Below, in pieces: positions 25,799 to 34,257 of a stretch of 64,000 nt of DNA; the stretch's first letter is position 1, and each line of letters opens with the position of its first letter. The stretch is taken from contig CANSTR010000004.1 in NCBI GenBank assembly GCA_947649935.1, forward strand, positions 1-64,000, read 5' to 3'. The notes beneath the pieces were generated by a model, which had not been told where the DNA came from, made no database searches, and saw only the letters and a program-made list of their open reading frames with translations. The DNA is from an uncultured Clostridia bacterium. Its GTDB lineage: Bacteria; Bacillota; Clostridia; TANB77; CAG-508. A program made the position numbers and the translations under genes.

Positions 25799-26611
25799 AT
25801 GAAAGAAAAAGTGAAATTAATTATAGGAATCATCGTTATGATTGCGTTGTTGGGGGGAATTATTTTTGTGGTGTACAGAGGCGTGGAACATGAAACACAA
25901 GCTCAAACCAATCCAGTGGCAACCTTTGAATTGCAAGATAAAGGAACCATAAAAATGGAGTTATATCCAGAATATGCGCCAAATACGGTGGCAAATTTTA
26001 TTGCTTTAATTCAAGCAGGATATTATAACAATAAAGTTTTGTATGGTAAAGATGATATTTGTTTGTATATGGGAAGAGATACGGAAAACGAAGAAGCAGC
26101 CCCAAAAGTTAGCATGATTGATTCTTCCATTGAAGCAGATTCGGATGATGATTATGAATATGAAATCAATGGTGAATTCATTGCCAATGGTTTTGAAAAA
26201 AATACGTTAAGACATGAAAAAGGCGTAATTTCGTTGAACCGTTACGATTATTCTTCGTATGGTTTGACAGAAGAAAGTTACAATTCTGGAAGAGCCCAAT
26301 TCTCGATTATGATGCAAGAGGCGTCTACACTAAATGGCGTATATTGCGCATTTGGAAGAGTTGTTGAAGGCTTAGATATTTTAGATGAGATGTATCAAAA
26401 TGCAGAAATGAAACCACAAGAAACCTCAGCAGAAAATGGCGAAACAGCGACAGAGGAAGAAGGCGCAATCAAACAGTTTGCGACAACACCAACCATCACA
26501 AATGCTACCGTAGAAACATATGGCGTGAATTATGAAAAACCAAAAGTGCATGAAGCATTTGATATTCAAGCCTATATAACCGAAATGTATAGTCGTTATT
26601 ATTCAAATTAA
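25799..26611 (+). CDS. Membrane-anchored cyclophilin-type peptidyl-prolyl isomerase
   Basis: A 270-residue protein with one N-terminal membrane segment (about residues 7-25, LIIGIIVMIALLGGIIFVV) and an outside cyclophilin fold: IKMELYPEYAPNTVANFIALI, LRHEKGVISLN, AQFSIMMQEAS, CAFGRVVEGLDILDEM. Insertions widen the middle. The motif normally YxxxxFHRVI is much changed (YNNKVLYGKD), so catalysis may be weak. It probably helps fold exported proteins. ATG 25799 follows AAAGGAAGGAAG. It lies between radA and a prepilin-like gene. Confidence 0.85.
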   Translation: MKEKVKLIIGIIVMIALLGGIIFVVYRGVEHETQAQTNPVATFELQDKGTIKMELYPEYAPNTVANFIALIQAGYYNNKVLYGKDDICLYMGRDTENEEAAPKVSMIDSSIEADSDDDYEYEINGEFIANGFEKNTLRHEKGVISLNRYDYSSYGLTEESYNSGRAQFSIMMQEASTLNGVYCAFGRVVEGLDILDEMYQNAEMKPQETSAENGETATEEEGAIKQFATTPTITNATVETYGVNYEKPKVHEAFDIQAYITEMYSRYYSN

Positions 26612-26631
26612 TTCGCATGTTGGAGGTACGT

Positions 26632-27144
26632 ATGAAAAATCAAAATGGGATAACCATGGTAACCTTAGTGGTAACAATTATCTTGTTATTATTGCTTTCT
26701 GGTATTACGGTAACAGTTAGCTTACAATCTTTTCACATGGCAAATGTACAAGCTTATGTGAGCAAAATGAAAGTCATTCAGGGGAAAGTGGATAATTTGG
26801 TGCAGGAAAATGCTGATTTAGACAGCCAAGGATTTCAGAAATTAAGTGAATTGTCTGTGACTGAACATGCGAAGTATGAGGCGTTTTTGCAGATGCTTTC
26901 CAATCCGAGTGCGTATGATATAGATGTTACCAAATCATGGGATAATACTTTGGATGCAGATGTCAATCAATATTATTTTTTTTCAGCAAAAGATTTGGAA
27001 AAACTAGGTTTGAAAAATCAGGATATGGATGTTATCGTAAATTTTCAAACGAGAAATATCATTTCTCGAAAAGGAATTGCTTATCAGGGAAAAACGTATT
27101 ATCGACAATATGACATAAATTTGGGACAAAAATTAATTGACTAA
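26632..27144 (+). CDS. Prepilin-like protein (third copy)
   Basis: A 170-residue protein. MKNQNG is a very short leader; GITMVTLVVTIILLLLLSGI is the prepilin-like helix (no Glu at position 5), cleaved presumably after the Gly. A soluble domain follows with VQAYVSKMKVIQGKVDNLVQ and ends near YYRQYDINLGQKLID. It lacks the repeats found in the two larger paralogues and could be a minor subunit. ATG 26632 follows TTGGAGG at 26620-26626. It lies 13 nt before the deaminase gene. Confidence 0.75.
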   Translation: MKNQNGITMVTLVVTIILLLLLSGITVTVSLQSFHMANVQAYVSKMKVIQGKVDNLVQENADLDSQGFQKLSELSVTEHAKYEAFLQMLSNPSAYDIDVTKSWDNTLDADVNQYYFFSAKDLEKLGLKNQDMDVIVNFQTRNIISRKGIAYQGKTYYRQYDINLGQKLID

Positions 27145-27156
27145 AGGAGTAAGAAA

Positions 27157-27651
27157 ATGCAAGAGCGAATTGATAAAATCAATTATTATCTAGATATTGC
27201 AGAAACAGTCGCAAGTCGCGGAACGTGTTTGCGCAAGAAATATGGCTCTGTGATTGTCAATCATGACCAAATTATTTCGACAGGTTATGTTGGCGCTCCG
27301 CGTGGTAGAGTGAATTGTTGCGATTTGGGGTATTGCATGAAGAAAAAGATGTTTCCAGACACACGTCATAGTGGGTACGATGCTTGTCGTTCTGTACATA
27401 GTGAGCAAAATGCAATTATCAGCGCGGCAAGAAAAGATATGATTGGAAGCACCTTGTATTTAGTTGGTTACAGAACAGAAAATCACGATTACGAAGAAGG
27501 CGCAGCACCTTGTTTGATGTGTCGCAAATTAATTATCAACAGCGGAATTGAGAAAGTAATTGTGCGAAAATACAAACAAGAATATGTCGTATATGATGTT
27601 CAAGATTGGATTGAAAATGATGAATACTTACAAGGAAAACTAGCATATTAG
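27157..27651 (+). CDS. Deoxycytidylate deaminase family protein
   Basis: A 164-residue zinc enzyme of the dCMP deaminase/ComEB family. The active site HSEQNAI (zinc His and catalytic Glu, about residue 87) and PCLMCRKL (two zinc Cys, about 116) are intact, as is CLRKKYGSVIVNHDQIISTGYVG near the N-terminus. It would convert dCMP to dUMP for dTMP synthesis. ATG 27157 follows AAAGGAG. Confident in family; dCMP as substrate is from family knowledge. Confidence 0.92.
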   Translation: MQERIDKINYYLDIAETVASRGTCLRKKYGSVIVNHDQIISTGYVGAPRGRVNCCDLGYCMKKKMFPDTRHSGYDACRSVHSEQNAIISAARKDMIGSTLYLVGYRTENHDYEEGAAPCLMCRKLIINSGIEKVIVRKYKQEYVVYDVQDWIENDEYLQGKLAY

Positions 27652-27672
27652 AAAAAATTAGGAGGAACGACG

Positions 27673-29338
27673 TTGGGAAAAATCCTACAGCAATTAAAAG
27701 AAAAACGAAAGATAATTGACGTGATAGCCATAGGAATTGTGGCTTTCCTTTTGTCCATTCCAAACTTGAGCCAAAACTTAAATCTCTATTTTGATGACGG
27801 TTGCCAACATCTGATGAGGGCATATGGAACTTACCAAACTATCTTAAGAGGCGAAAATTGGAATATCATTTCTGATTTTGTAAATGGTTTTGGCTATTCT
27901 TGGGATTTGTTTTATGGACCACTGTCGGAATATCTATTGTTGATTTTTGGCGTTGTGACAAAATCGTTTAACACAGGCTTCAAGATTTTGACCTATTTAT
28001 TGCTTTTTTTGGCTGGCAGATTTATGTACCAATGTGTACATGAAATCACAGACAATCGAAATACAGCATTATTAGCCACAATTGTATACATAACATCTCC
28101 CTATTTTTTTACGGATATTTATATTCGACACAGTTTGGGCGAAGCGATGGCATTTGTGTTTGTGCCGTTGGTATTTTGGGGACTGTATCGTTTATTTAAC
28201 ACCGAGAAAAATCATTATCAATTGATTTTTCGGAGCAGCCTGCTTGATTTTGAGCCATAATATTGCGACTGTTTTAACTGCGATTTTTGCCTCGATTTAT
28301 TGTATGGTCAATGTGAAAAATTGGTCACGCACACATGTGAAAAAAGGTTTGTTAAGTGATATTGCGTTCATTTTGTTGCTTACCTCATTTTATTGGGTAC
28401 CATTTTTGCAAACCAAATTTTTTACGAATTACCACGTTTTTGACCAAGACGCTATGGCAACACAAGAAAGTGTGCTAGCACAAGCTTTGTCATTCAAGGA
28501 TTTGTTTATTACGTCCAGTCAGGCAACGTATGTTTTTGAAATTGGTTTGCCAGTGATTTTGATGTTAGCATTTTCGTGCATGGCAATCAAAAATATTCAA
28601 GAAAATAAAAAGGAATATCTATTTTTCTTGGTTTCGGGATTGGTCAGTGTGTGGATGGCGACGAAGTATTTTCCATGGAAAATATTGCCACACTGTTGTT
28701 ATATCATCCAATTTCCATGGCGCATGATGCTGTTTTCCAGCTTTTTCTTCGCTATTGTTTGTAGCATGAATATGACGTTGCTCATTCAAAAGTTCAATGG
28801 AAAAGATGTTTTCATCCTTGGCATCATTTGTATCATTTATGTGTTTTCGCGTTATAGTTATATACCATACGAGGAACATGTAGTAGATGTCAAAGACTAT
28901 GGGATTATGGAGATTTCCGGACAGAACAATGAATGGCTTCCTGGCATGGGAAGGTTAGAATATTTGCCAAGCAAAGCGTATGAAAATGCATTTTATATTG
29001 CGACAAGAGAGAAAGGAATTGTTGTGTTGGAAGGCGCTTGCACTGTGCAAGAAGAAACGAAAATGGGAAATTATTGGAAAGCCAAAATTCAAACTGAACA
29101 GGAAAAAGTAACACTGGAATTGCCGTATTTTTACTATCCAGGATATGCGGTAAAATTGGATGGAATTTTACTAGAAACATTTGAAACGGAAAAAGGTTTT
29201 GTGGGAATTACGTTAGACGAAAATGAGCATGGAACCTTAGAAGTGAGATATACTGCGACCAAAATCATGCAGATAACAAAAATGATATCACTGATTTCGT
29301 TTATCATTTTTGCAATTTATGTTTATCGAAAACGTTGA
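27673..29338 (+). CDS. Polytopic membrane protein (PTPS-related/YfhO-like), +1 shift at CGG
   Basis: It starts at TTG 27673 after AGGAGGAACGACG. Frame 0 runs to an in-frame CGG at 28231 and would stop at 28260. Skipping the C gives HYQLIFGAACLILSHNIATV, with LSHN typical of this family, and an open frame to 29338 (about 554 residues). At least eight hydrophobic helices are visible, followed by an outside beta-rich C-terminal domain (YYPGYAVKLDG) and a last membrane helix. The architecture is like PTPS-related and YfhO integral membrane proteins thought to modify cell-wall polymers. The exact function is unknown. Confidence 0.78.
28231..28234 (+). other. Putative +1 frameshift site CGGA (membrane protein)
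   Basis: ATT TTT CGG AGC in frame 0; skipping the C gives TTT-GGA-GCA-GCC-TGC-TTG (F-G-A-A-C-L) and joins two halves of one membrane protein. Confidence 0.8.
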
Positions 29339-29359
29339 TAAAATGAGAAAGGAGCTCAA

Positions 29360-30688
29360 ATGGGAAAGCCAGTAGTAGCGATTATAGGAAAGCCCAATGT
29401 GGGAAAATCGAGTTTTTTTAATTATATTATCGGTGAGAGAATTTCCATTGTGGAAGACACGCCAGGTGTTACGCGTGACAGAATTTATGGTGAAACCGAA
29501 TGGCGTGACCGAAAATTTACATTAATTGATACTGGCGGTATCGAGCCAGAAAATGACGATATTATTCTATCGCAAATGAGAGAGCAAGCCAACATCGCGA
29601 TTGATATTGCGGACGTAATTTTGTTTATGACAGACATTAGGCAGGGCGTAACAAGTAGCGACATGGAAATCGCAAACATGTTAAGACATGCTAAAAAGCC
29701 GATTATTTTGGTGTGCAATAAAGCAGATCAATTTGGTGAACCGCCTGCGGAATTGTATGAGTTTTACAATTTAGGAATTGGTGAGCCACACGCAATTTCA
29801 AGTGCTAATGCGATTGGAATTGGCGATTTGCTCGATGAAATTTATGAACAGTTGCCACCAAAATCAGAGGATGAAGATGAGGAGGATAGAATAAAAGTAG
29901 CGATTATTGGAAAGCCAAATGTAGGAAAATCGTCGCTTTTGAATCGAATTTTGGGCGAAGACCGTTCAATTGTTAGTAACATCGCTGGAACCACGCGAGA
30001 TGCAATTGACTCCGAATTTGAAAATTCATTTGGCAAATATTTGTTAATCGATACGGCGGGAATTCGCAAAAAAAGCAAAGTCAACGAATCCATTGAAAAA
30101 TTTAGCATTATGCGAACTCTTTTGGCGATTGACAGAGCTGATGTTTGCCTTGTGTTGATTGACGCGTTAGAAGGGGTTACAGACCAAGATGCCAAAATTT
30201 TGGGTGAGGCGCACGAGCGCGGAAAAGGCATCATTATTGTGGTGAATAAATGGGACGAAATCGAGAAAAATGACAAAACGATGAATGAATACAAAAAAAA
30301 TATTTACAACAAGATTTCGTATGCAACGTATGCGCCAATGATTTTTATTTCTGCAAAGACAGGGCAAAGAGTGCCAAAATTGTTTGAGATGATAAATGAG
30401 GTCAATCAGCAAAATTCTTTGCGCGTTGCGACATCGGTTGTAAATGAAGTGATTAATGAGGCGATTGCGGTTGTGCAACCACCAAGCGACAAAGGCAAAA
30501 GGTTGAAAATTTTTTATGGCACACAGGCATCAACGCGTCCACCAACTTTTGTGATTTTTGTGAACAATAAAGAATTATTTCATTTTTCGTATCAACGTTA
30601 CATGATGAATTGTTTTCGCAACAATTTTGGGTTGCAAGGAACGCCAGTCAGGTTGATTGTGAGAGAGAAAAATAGTAAGGAGATATAA
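29360..30688 (+). CDS. der: Ribosome biogenesis GTPase Der (EngA)
   Basis: A 442-residue protein with two tandem GTPase domains. Each has a GKPNVGKSS P-loop (about residues 8 and 185), DTPGVTR/GTTRDAI switch regions, and N/TKxD-type motifs (CNKAD, VNKWD). A C-terminal KH-like domain (about 355-440, PPTFVIFVNN) follows. It acts in 50S subunit assembly. ATG 29360 follows GAAAGGAGCTCAA. It is followed by plsY and gpsA, the common der-plsY-gpsA order of Firmicutes. There is a hairpin terminator between der and plsY. Confidence 0.97.
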   Translation: MGKPVVAIIGKPNVGKSSFFNYIIGERISIVEDTPGVTRDRIYGETEWRDRKFTLIDTGGIEPENDDIILSQMREQANIAIDIADVILFMTDIRQGVTSSDMEIANMLRHAKKPIILVCNKADQFGEPPAELYEFYNLGIGEPHAISSANAIGIGDLLDEIYEQLPPKSEDEDEEDRIKVAIIGKPNVGKSSLLNRILGEDRSIVSNIAGTTRDAIDSEFENSFGKYLLIDTAGIRKKSKVNESIEKFSIMRTLLAIDRADVCLVLIDALEGVTDQDAKILGEAHERGKGIIIVVNKWDEIEKNDKTMNEYKKNIYNKISYATYAPMIFISAKTGQRVPKLFEMINEVNQQNSLRVATSVVNEVINEAIAVVQPPSDKGKRLKIFYGTQASTRPPTFVIFVNNKELFHFSYQRYMMNCFRNNFGLQGTPVRLIVREKNSKEI

Positions 30689-30698
30689 AATTAAGAAG

Positions 30699-30734
30699 AA
30701 AGAATTTTCAAAACTACTTGAAAATTCTTTTTAA
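30699..30734 (+). terminator. Terminator after der
   Basis: AAGAATTTTCAA pairs with TTGAAAATTCTT across AACTAC and is followed by TTTTAA. Confidence 0.75.
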
Positions 30735-30774
30735 TTATGATATGCTTTTCTCAAATAGAATAAGGAGGAAAATT

Positions 30775-31414
30775 ATGCCATATATCGTAATTGCAGTGAT
30801 TGCTTATTTAATTGGGAGTGTCAACTTTTCCATTTTAATCAGCAAAAAAATGGCTGGTTTTGATGTACGTGAAAAAGGAAGTGGAAATGCTGGCACAACG
30901 AATGTGTTAAGAGCCGTTGGAAAAAAGGCGGCAGCGCTTACATTAATAGCTGATACCTTAAAAGGAATTTTGGCTGTGTTGCTTGCCTATTTTATGGGAA
31001 AACTGTTTTCGATAGACAAAGCTATTTTTGTGCAAATTGCCTCTATTTCAGTGGTTGTGCGGACACACTTTTCCCATATTTTTTCAGTTCAAAGGAGGAA
31101 AAGGAATTGCGACAAGTTTAGGAATTTTATTATTGCTCAATTGGGAAATCGGTTTGATTTGCCTGCTGTTTGCCATTGCGTTAATGGCGATTACGAGAAT
31201 GGTATCACTTGGTTCCATATCAGCAGCTGTCTTGTTTCCAATACTTACGCTCTTCATCCAGAATCATTATTTAGCTGACGGAAACTATTTCATATTTGGA
31301 ATCATCATGGCAGCCTTCATTATTTTTAATCATCGAACCAATATCAAGCGCATTTTAAATGGGACAGAAAATAAGTTGAGTTTTAAAAAGAAAATGATGG
31401 AGGAAAGTGAATGA
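30775..31414 (+). CDS. plsY: Glycerol-3-phosphate acyltransferase PlsY, +1 shift at CGG
   Basis: PlsY uses acyl-phosphate to acylate glycerol-3-phosphate, the first step of phospholipid synthesis. The N-terminal half (YLIGSVNFSILISK, VREKGSGNAGTTNVLRAVG) is in frame 0. An in-frame CGG at 31060 then breaks it, and frame 0 would stop at 31278. Skipping the C gives VVVGHTFPIFFQFKGGKGIA, two conserved PlsY active-site motifs, and the rest of the protein to 31414 (about 212 residues). Several membrane helices are visible. ATG 30775 follows AAGGAGG. The stop overlaps the gpsA start (ATGA). Confidence 0.92.
31060..31063 (+). other. Putative +1 frameshift site CGGA (plsY)
   Basis: GTT GTG CGG ACA in frame 0; skipping the C gives GTG-GGA-CAC-ACT-TTT-CCC (V-G-H-T-F-P). 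Confidence 0.85.
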
Positions 31415-32394
31415 ATATTTCAGTAATCGGAAGTGGAAGCTGGGGAATTGCGCTGAGTATATATTTGGCGAAACAAGGAAATACTATCAAAGTATGGTCG
31501 TTTGATGAAACGGAAAAAAAGAAAATCAATCAAGAAAAAAAGTGTATTTTCTTGCCAGAAATTGACTTGCCAGACGGAATTTTCTGTACGAATTCGTATG
31601 AAGAAGCACTGGAAAATACAGAAATCATCTTGCATGTGACGCCATCAAAATTTGTTCGAAATACACTAAAAGGCTACAAAAATTTCGTCAAGCCAAATCA
31701 AATTTTGCTGATGTGTTCCAAAGGATTTGAGCCAGAAACGAATATGACACTAGATAGCGTGATAGAAGAAGAATTACCCCATACGAAATATGGCATTTTA
31801 TCAGGCCCAAGCCATGCAGAGGAGGTTGCAATTGGCATTCCGACGGCGTTAGTTGTGGCATCAAAAGAAAAGGAAGTCAAGGAAAAAGTGGTGGATGTAT
31901 TCAAAAGCAATTGCATCAGGATGTACCATACATCTGATGTAAAAGGCGTGGAGCTTGGTGGCGCCTTGAAAAATATCATTGCTTTTTGTGCAGGCGCAGC
32001 AGTTGGATTGGGGCTTGGAGATAACACATTTGCTATGCTGGCTACCAGAGGCTTGGTTGAAATCACAAGACTTGGCGTTGCCATGGGAGGAGATGACAAA
32101 ACATTTTATGGTTTAACCGGTCTTGGCGACTTAATCGTAACTTGCGGAAGTCAGCATAGTAGAAATCGAAAAGCAGGAGAATTAATAGCCAAAGGATATT
32201 CGATGGAGGAAACGAAAAAGCAAATCGGAATGACGATTGAAAGCATTGATAATATTGACGCAGCCTACCATTTGGCACAAAAATATCAAGTCGAAATGCC
32301 AATCGTAGAAACGGTTTATGAGGTATTGTATCATGGATTAAATCCAAAACAAGCAGTCGAAATTTTAATGACCCGAGAATTAAAAGCAGAATAA
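31411..32394 (+). CDS. gpsA: Glycerol-3-phosphate dehydrogenase [NAD(P)+]
   Basis: A 327-residue cytosolic enzyme that makes the sn-glycerol-3-phosphate used by PlsY. The N-terminal Rossmann motif is IGSGSWGIALSIYLAKQGN, the hinge LSGPSHAEEVAIGIPTALVV, and the catalytic lysine lies in ELGGALKNIIAFCAG, then LGDLIVTC and SRNRKAGELIAKG. ATG 31411 overlaps the plsY stop, and GGAGG stands at 31399-31403, so translation is probably coupled. Full length with no defects. Confidence 0.97.
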   Translation: MNISVIGSGSWGIALSIYLAKQGNTIKVWSFDETEKKKINQEKKCIFLPEIDLPDGIFCTNSYEEALENTEIILHVTPSKFVRNTLKGYKNFVKPNQILLMCSKGFEPETNMTLDSVIEEELPHTKYGILSGPSHAEEVAIGIPTALVVASKEKEVKEKVVDVFKSNCIRMYHTSDVKGVELGGALKNIIAFCAGAAVGLGLGDNTFAMLATRGLVEITRLGVAMGGDDKTFYGLTGLGDLIVTCGSQHSRNRKAGELIAKGYSMEETKKQIGMTIESIDNIDAAYHLAQKYQVEMPIVETVYEVLYHGLNPKQAVEILMTRELKAE

Positions 32395-32395
32395 C

Positions 32396-32525
32396 GTAGG
32401 GGCGATTATCAATCGCCCGCATATAGAGGAGAAACACCGTAGGCACACGGGGCACCGTGTTCAATCAACCAAAATGGTATGAAAATTATTGCAAACGCGT
32501 AGGGGCAGATATTCCACATCGACCC
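32396..32525 (+). repeat. Cluster of three GTAGG palindromes
   Basis: 32396-32420 (GGGCGATT/AATCGCCC) starts 2 nt after the gpsA stop; 32439-32462 (GCACACGG/CCGTGT variant); 32499-32525 (GGGGCAGAT joined to CACATCGACCC), a hybrid like that at 416. Confidence 0.85.
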
Positions 32526-32557
32526 TCACAAAAATAAAAATATAAAGGAGGAAAAAA

Positions 32558-33031
32558 ATGGATTTTTTTAACAAATTAGGAAAAAAGGCAAGCGAAACCT
32601 ATCAGGTAACAAAAGAGAAAACGGCGAAGTTTTCAAATGAGATGAAATTAAAAGGAAAAATTAGTGATGCGAAAAACAGAATCACATCCCTTTACGAAGA
32701 AATTGGAGAGCATGTATATAATGGTTACAAAACGAATTCAGAAGAAGGAAAAGAAGACATAAAAGCAAAATGCGAAGAAATTGCGCAAAAATTTGACGAA
32801 ATTTCAAAATTAGAAGCAGAAATTTTAAGTTTGAGAGAAGTCAAAAAATGCCCAGCATGTGGAGCAGAAATTAATCAAAAAGACGATTTTTGTTCAAAAT
32901 GTGGAAAAGAGCAACCAAAACGTGAAGAACCAGTAGAAATCAAACAAGAATCAGAAATTCAAGACGTCCAAGACGCAGAGGTAGTAGAAGTAAAAAACAC
33001 AGAAGAAGAACCAAAAGACGATTCAATGTAG
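32558..33031 (+). CDS. Zinc-ribbon protein with a helical N-terminus
   Basis: A 157-residue protein. Residues 1-90 are a basic-to-acidic amphipathic helix region resembling small coiled-coil proteins (MDFFNKLGKKASETYQV). CPACGAEINQKDDFCSKCGK (about 98-117) is a zinc ribbon with four Cys. The tail is very acidic. Function unknown; zinc-ribbon domains of this kind often mediate protein contacts. ATG 32558 follows AAAGGAGG. The stop TAG at 33029-33031 is made by the GTAGGGG head of the repeat that follows, so the repeat may have cut off or reshaped the 3' end. Confidence 0.75.
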   Translation: MDFFNKLGKKASETYQVTKEKTAKFSNEMKLKGKISDAKNRITSLYEEIGEHVYNGYKTNSEEGKEDIKAKCEEIAQKFDEISKLEAEILSLREVKKCPACGAEINQKDDFCSKCGKEQPKREEPVEIKQESEIQDVQDAEVVEVKNTEEEPKDDSM

Positions 33032-33110
33032 GGGCGATTATCAATCGCCCGCCACACGAAATATATAGAAATACATAAAAAATCGTAGGGGCAGACGCCC
33101 CTGTCTGCCC
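33028..33110 (+). repeat. Two GTAGGGG palindromes, the first overlapping a stop codon
   Basis: 33028-33052 (GGGCGATT/AATCGCCC) contains the stop of the preceding gene; 33085-33110 has the GGGCAGACG/TGTCTGCCC stem. Confidence 0.88.
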
Positions 33111-33199
33111 AAAACAAAATAAATTGTAAAAAAATCAACCAAAACGACGAAAAAACACAAAATGTAAGGTTTGGTTGACAAATTGCAAGGTAAACATGG

Positions 33200-33228
33200 T
33201 AGACAAATTAGGAAAAATGTGGTATAAT
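33200..33228 (+). promoter_or_regulatory. Promoter of ppaC, repeated-element type
   Basis: TAGACA 33200-33205 and TATAAT 33223-33228, 17-nt spacer, in the context AAAAATGTGGTATAATAAAAGGTTAGG shared with other promoter elements of the window. Confidence 0.75.
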
Positions 33229-33283
33229 AAAAGGTTAGGGCAAAAAATGAAACAAAAATAAAAAAGAAAAGGAGAAATGAAAA

Positions 33284-34201
33284 ATGTCAAAAGTATACAT
33301 ATTTGGTCACAAAAGTCCGGATACGGATTCCATCACATCCAGTTTGGTGTTAGCCAATTTGGAAACAAAATTGGGAAAAGAAGTAGAGGCTTGTCGTTTA
33401 GGAAAAATTAATAAGGAAACAGAATATGTTTTAAATTATTTGGGAATCGAAGCTCCACGTTTGCTAGAAAGTGTGGAAGATGGTGCAGAGGTTATTTTAG
33501 TGGACCATGCCAATCCAAAAGAGTCGATTGATAATTTAGATAACGTGAAAATTTTGAAAGTCATCGACCATCATCCAGTTAAGATAAATACAGCCTATCC
33601 GCTTTATTATCGAGCAGAACCAGTTGGCTGTACAGAAACTATTTTATATAAAATGTATAAGGAAAATGGCGTGGAAATTGATAAAACAATTGCAACATTA
33701 ATGTTATCTGCCATTATTTCAGATACGTTATTATTCAAATCGCCAACTTGCACAGATGAAGATAGAGAGGCAGGAAAAGAATTGGCAAAAATTGCTGGCA
33801 TAGACGCAAATACTTATGGATTAGAAATGCTAAAAGCAGGAACGAATTTAGCTGGTTTTTCTGTGCAAGAAATTTTGAGTTTGGATGCCAAAGAGTTTGA
33901 CTTAAATGGCGTCAAAGCTGTGATTAATCAAGTTAATACGGCGTCTATTGAAGATGTGATGCAAATCAAGGCCGATTTAGAAGCGGGCATGCAAACAATT
34001 ATTGAAGAAAAATCGTTAGATTTATTTATGTTGTTAATTACAGATATTGTCAACAGCAATTCTCAAACAATTGCCCTTGGAAAAAGAGCAGATTTAGTTG
34101 AGAAATCTTATGATGTGAAATTAGAAAATAACACGGCTTTGTTAAAAGGCATTGTTTCGCGTAAAAAACAAGTGGTTCCAATTCTAACAGAAAATGCGTA
34201 A
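33284..34201 (+). CDS. ppaC: Manganese-dependent inorganic pyrophosphatase
   Basis: A 305-residue family II pyrophosphatase of the DHH superfamily. Metal and phosphate ligands are in GHKSPDTDSITSSL (about residue 6), LVDHANPKES (about 70) and VIDHHPVK (about 92). The C-terminal domain ends with LLKGIVSRKKQVVP, which holds the substrate-binding SRKKQ motif. No CBS domains are inserted. It hydrolyses pyrophosphate and drives biosynthesis. ATG 33284 follows AAAAGGAGAAATG. Complete. Confidence 0.96.
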   Translation: MSKVYIFGHKSPDTDSITSSLVLANLETKLGKEVEACRLGKINKETEYVLNYLGIEAPRLLESVEDGAEVILVDHANPKESIDNLDNVKILKVIDHHPVKINTAYPLYYRAEPVGCTETILYKMYKENGVEIDKTIATLMLSAIISDTLLFKSPTCTDEDREAGKELAKIAGIDANTYGLEMLKAGTNLAGFSVQEILSLDAKEFDLNGVKAVINQVNTASIEDVMQIKADLEAGMQTIIEEKSLDLFMLLITDIVNSNSQTIALGKRADLVEKSYDVKLENNTALLKGIVSRKKQVVPILTENA

Positions 34202-34205
34202 AATC

Positions 34206-34230
34206 AGGGACAGGGTTCCAGCCCTGTCCT
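34206..34230 (+). repeat. Palindrome GGGACAGGGT/CCCTGTCCT
   Basis: AGGGACAGGGTTCCAGCCCTGTCCT, a strong hairpin four nt after the ppaC stop. It resembles the GTAGGGG family in stem and position but lacks the GTAGGGG head. Confidence 0.7.
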
Positions 34231-34257
34231 AAAATTAGATTAAATGGGAGTAAAAAA

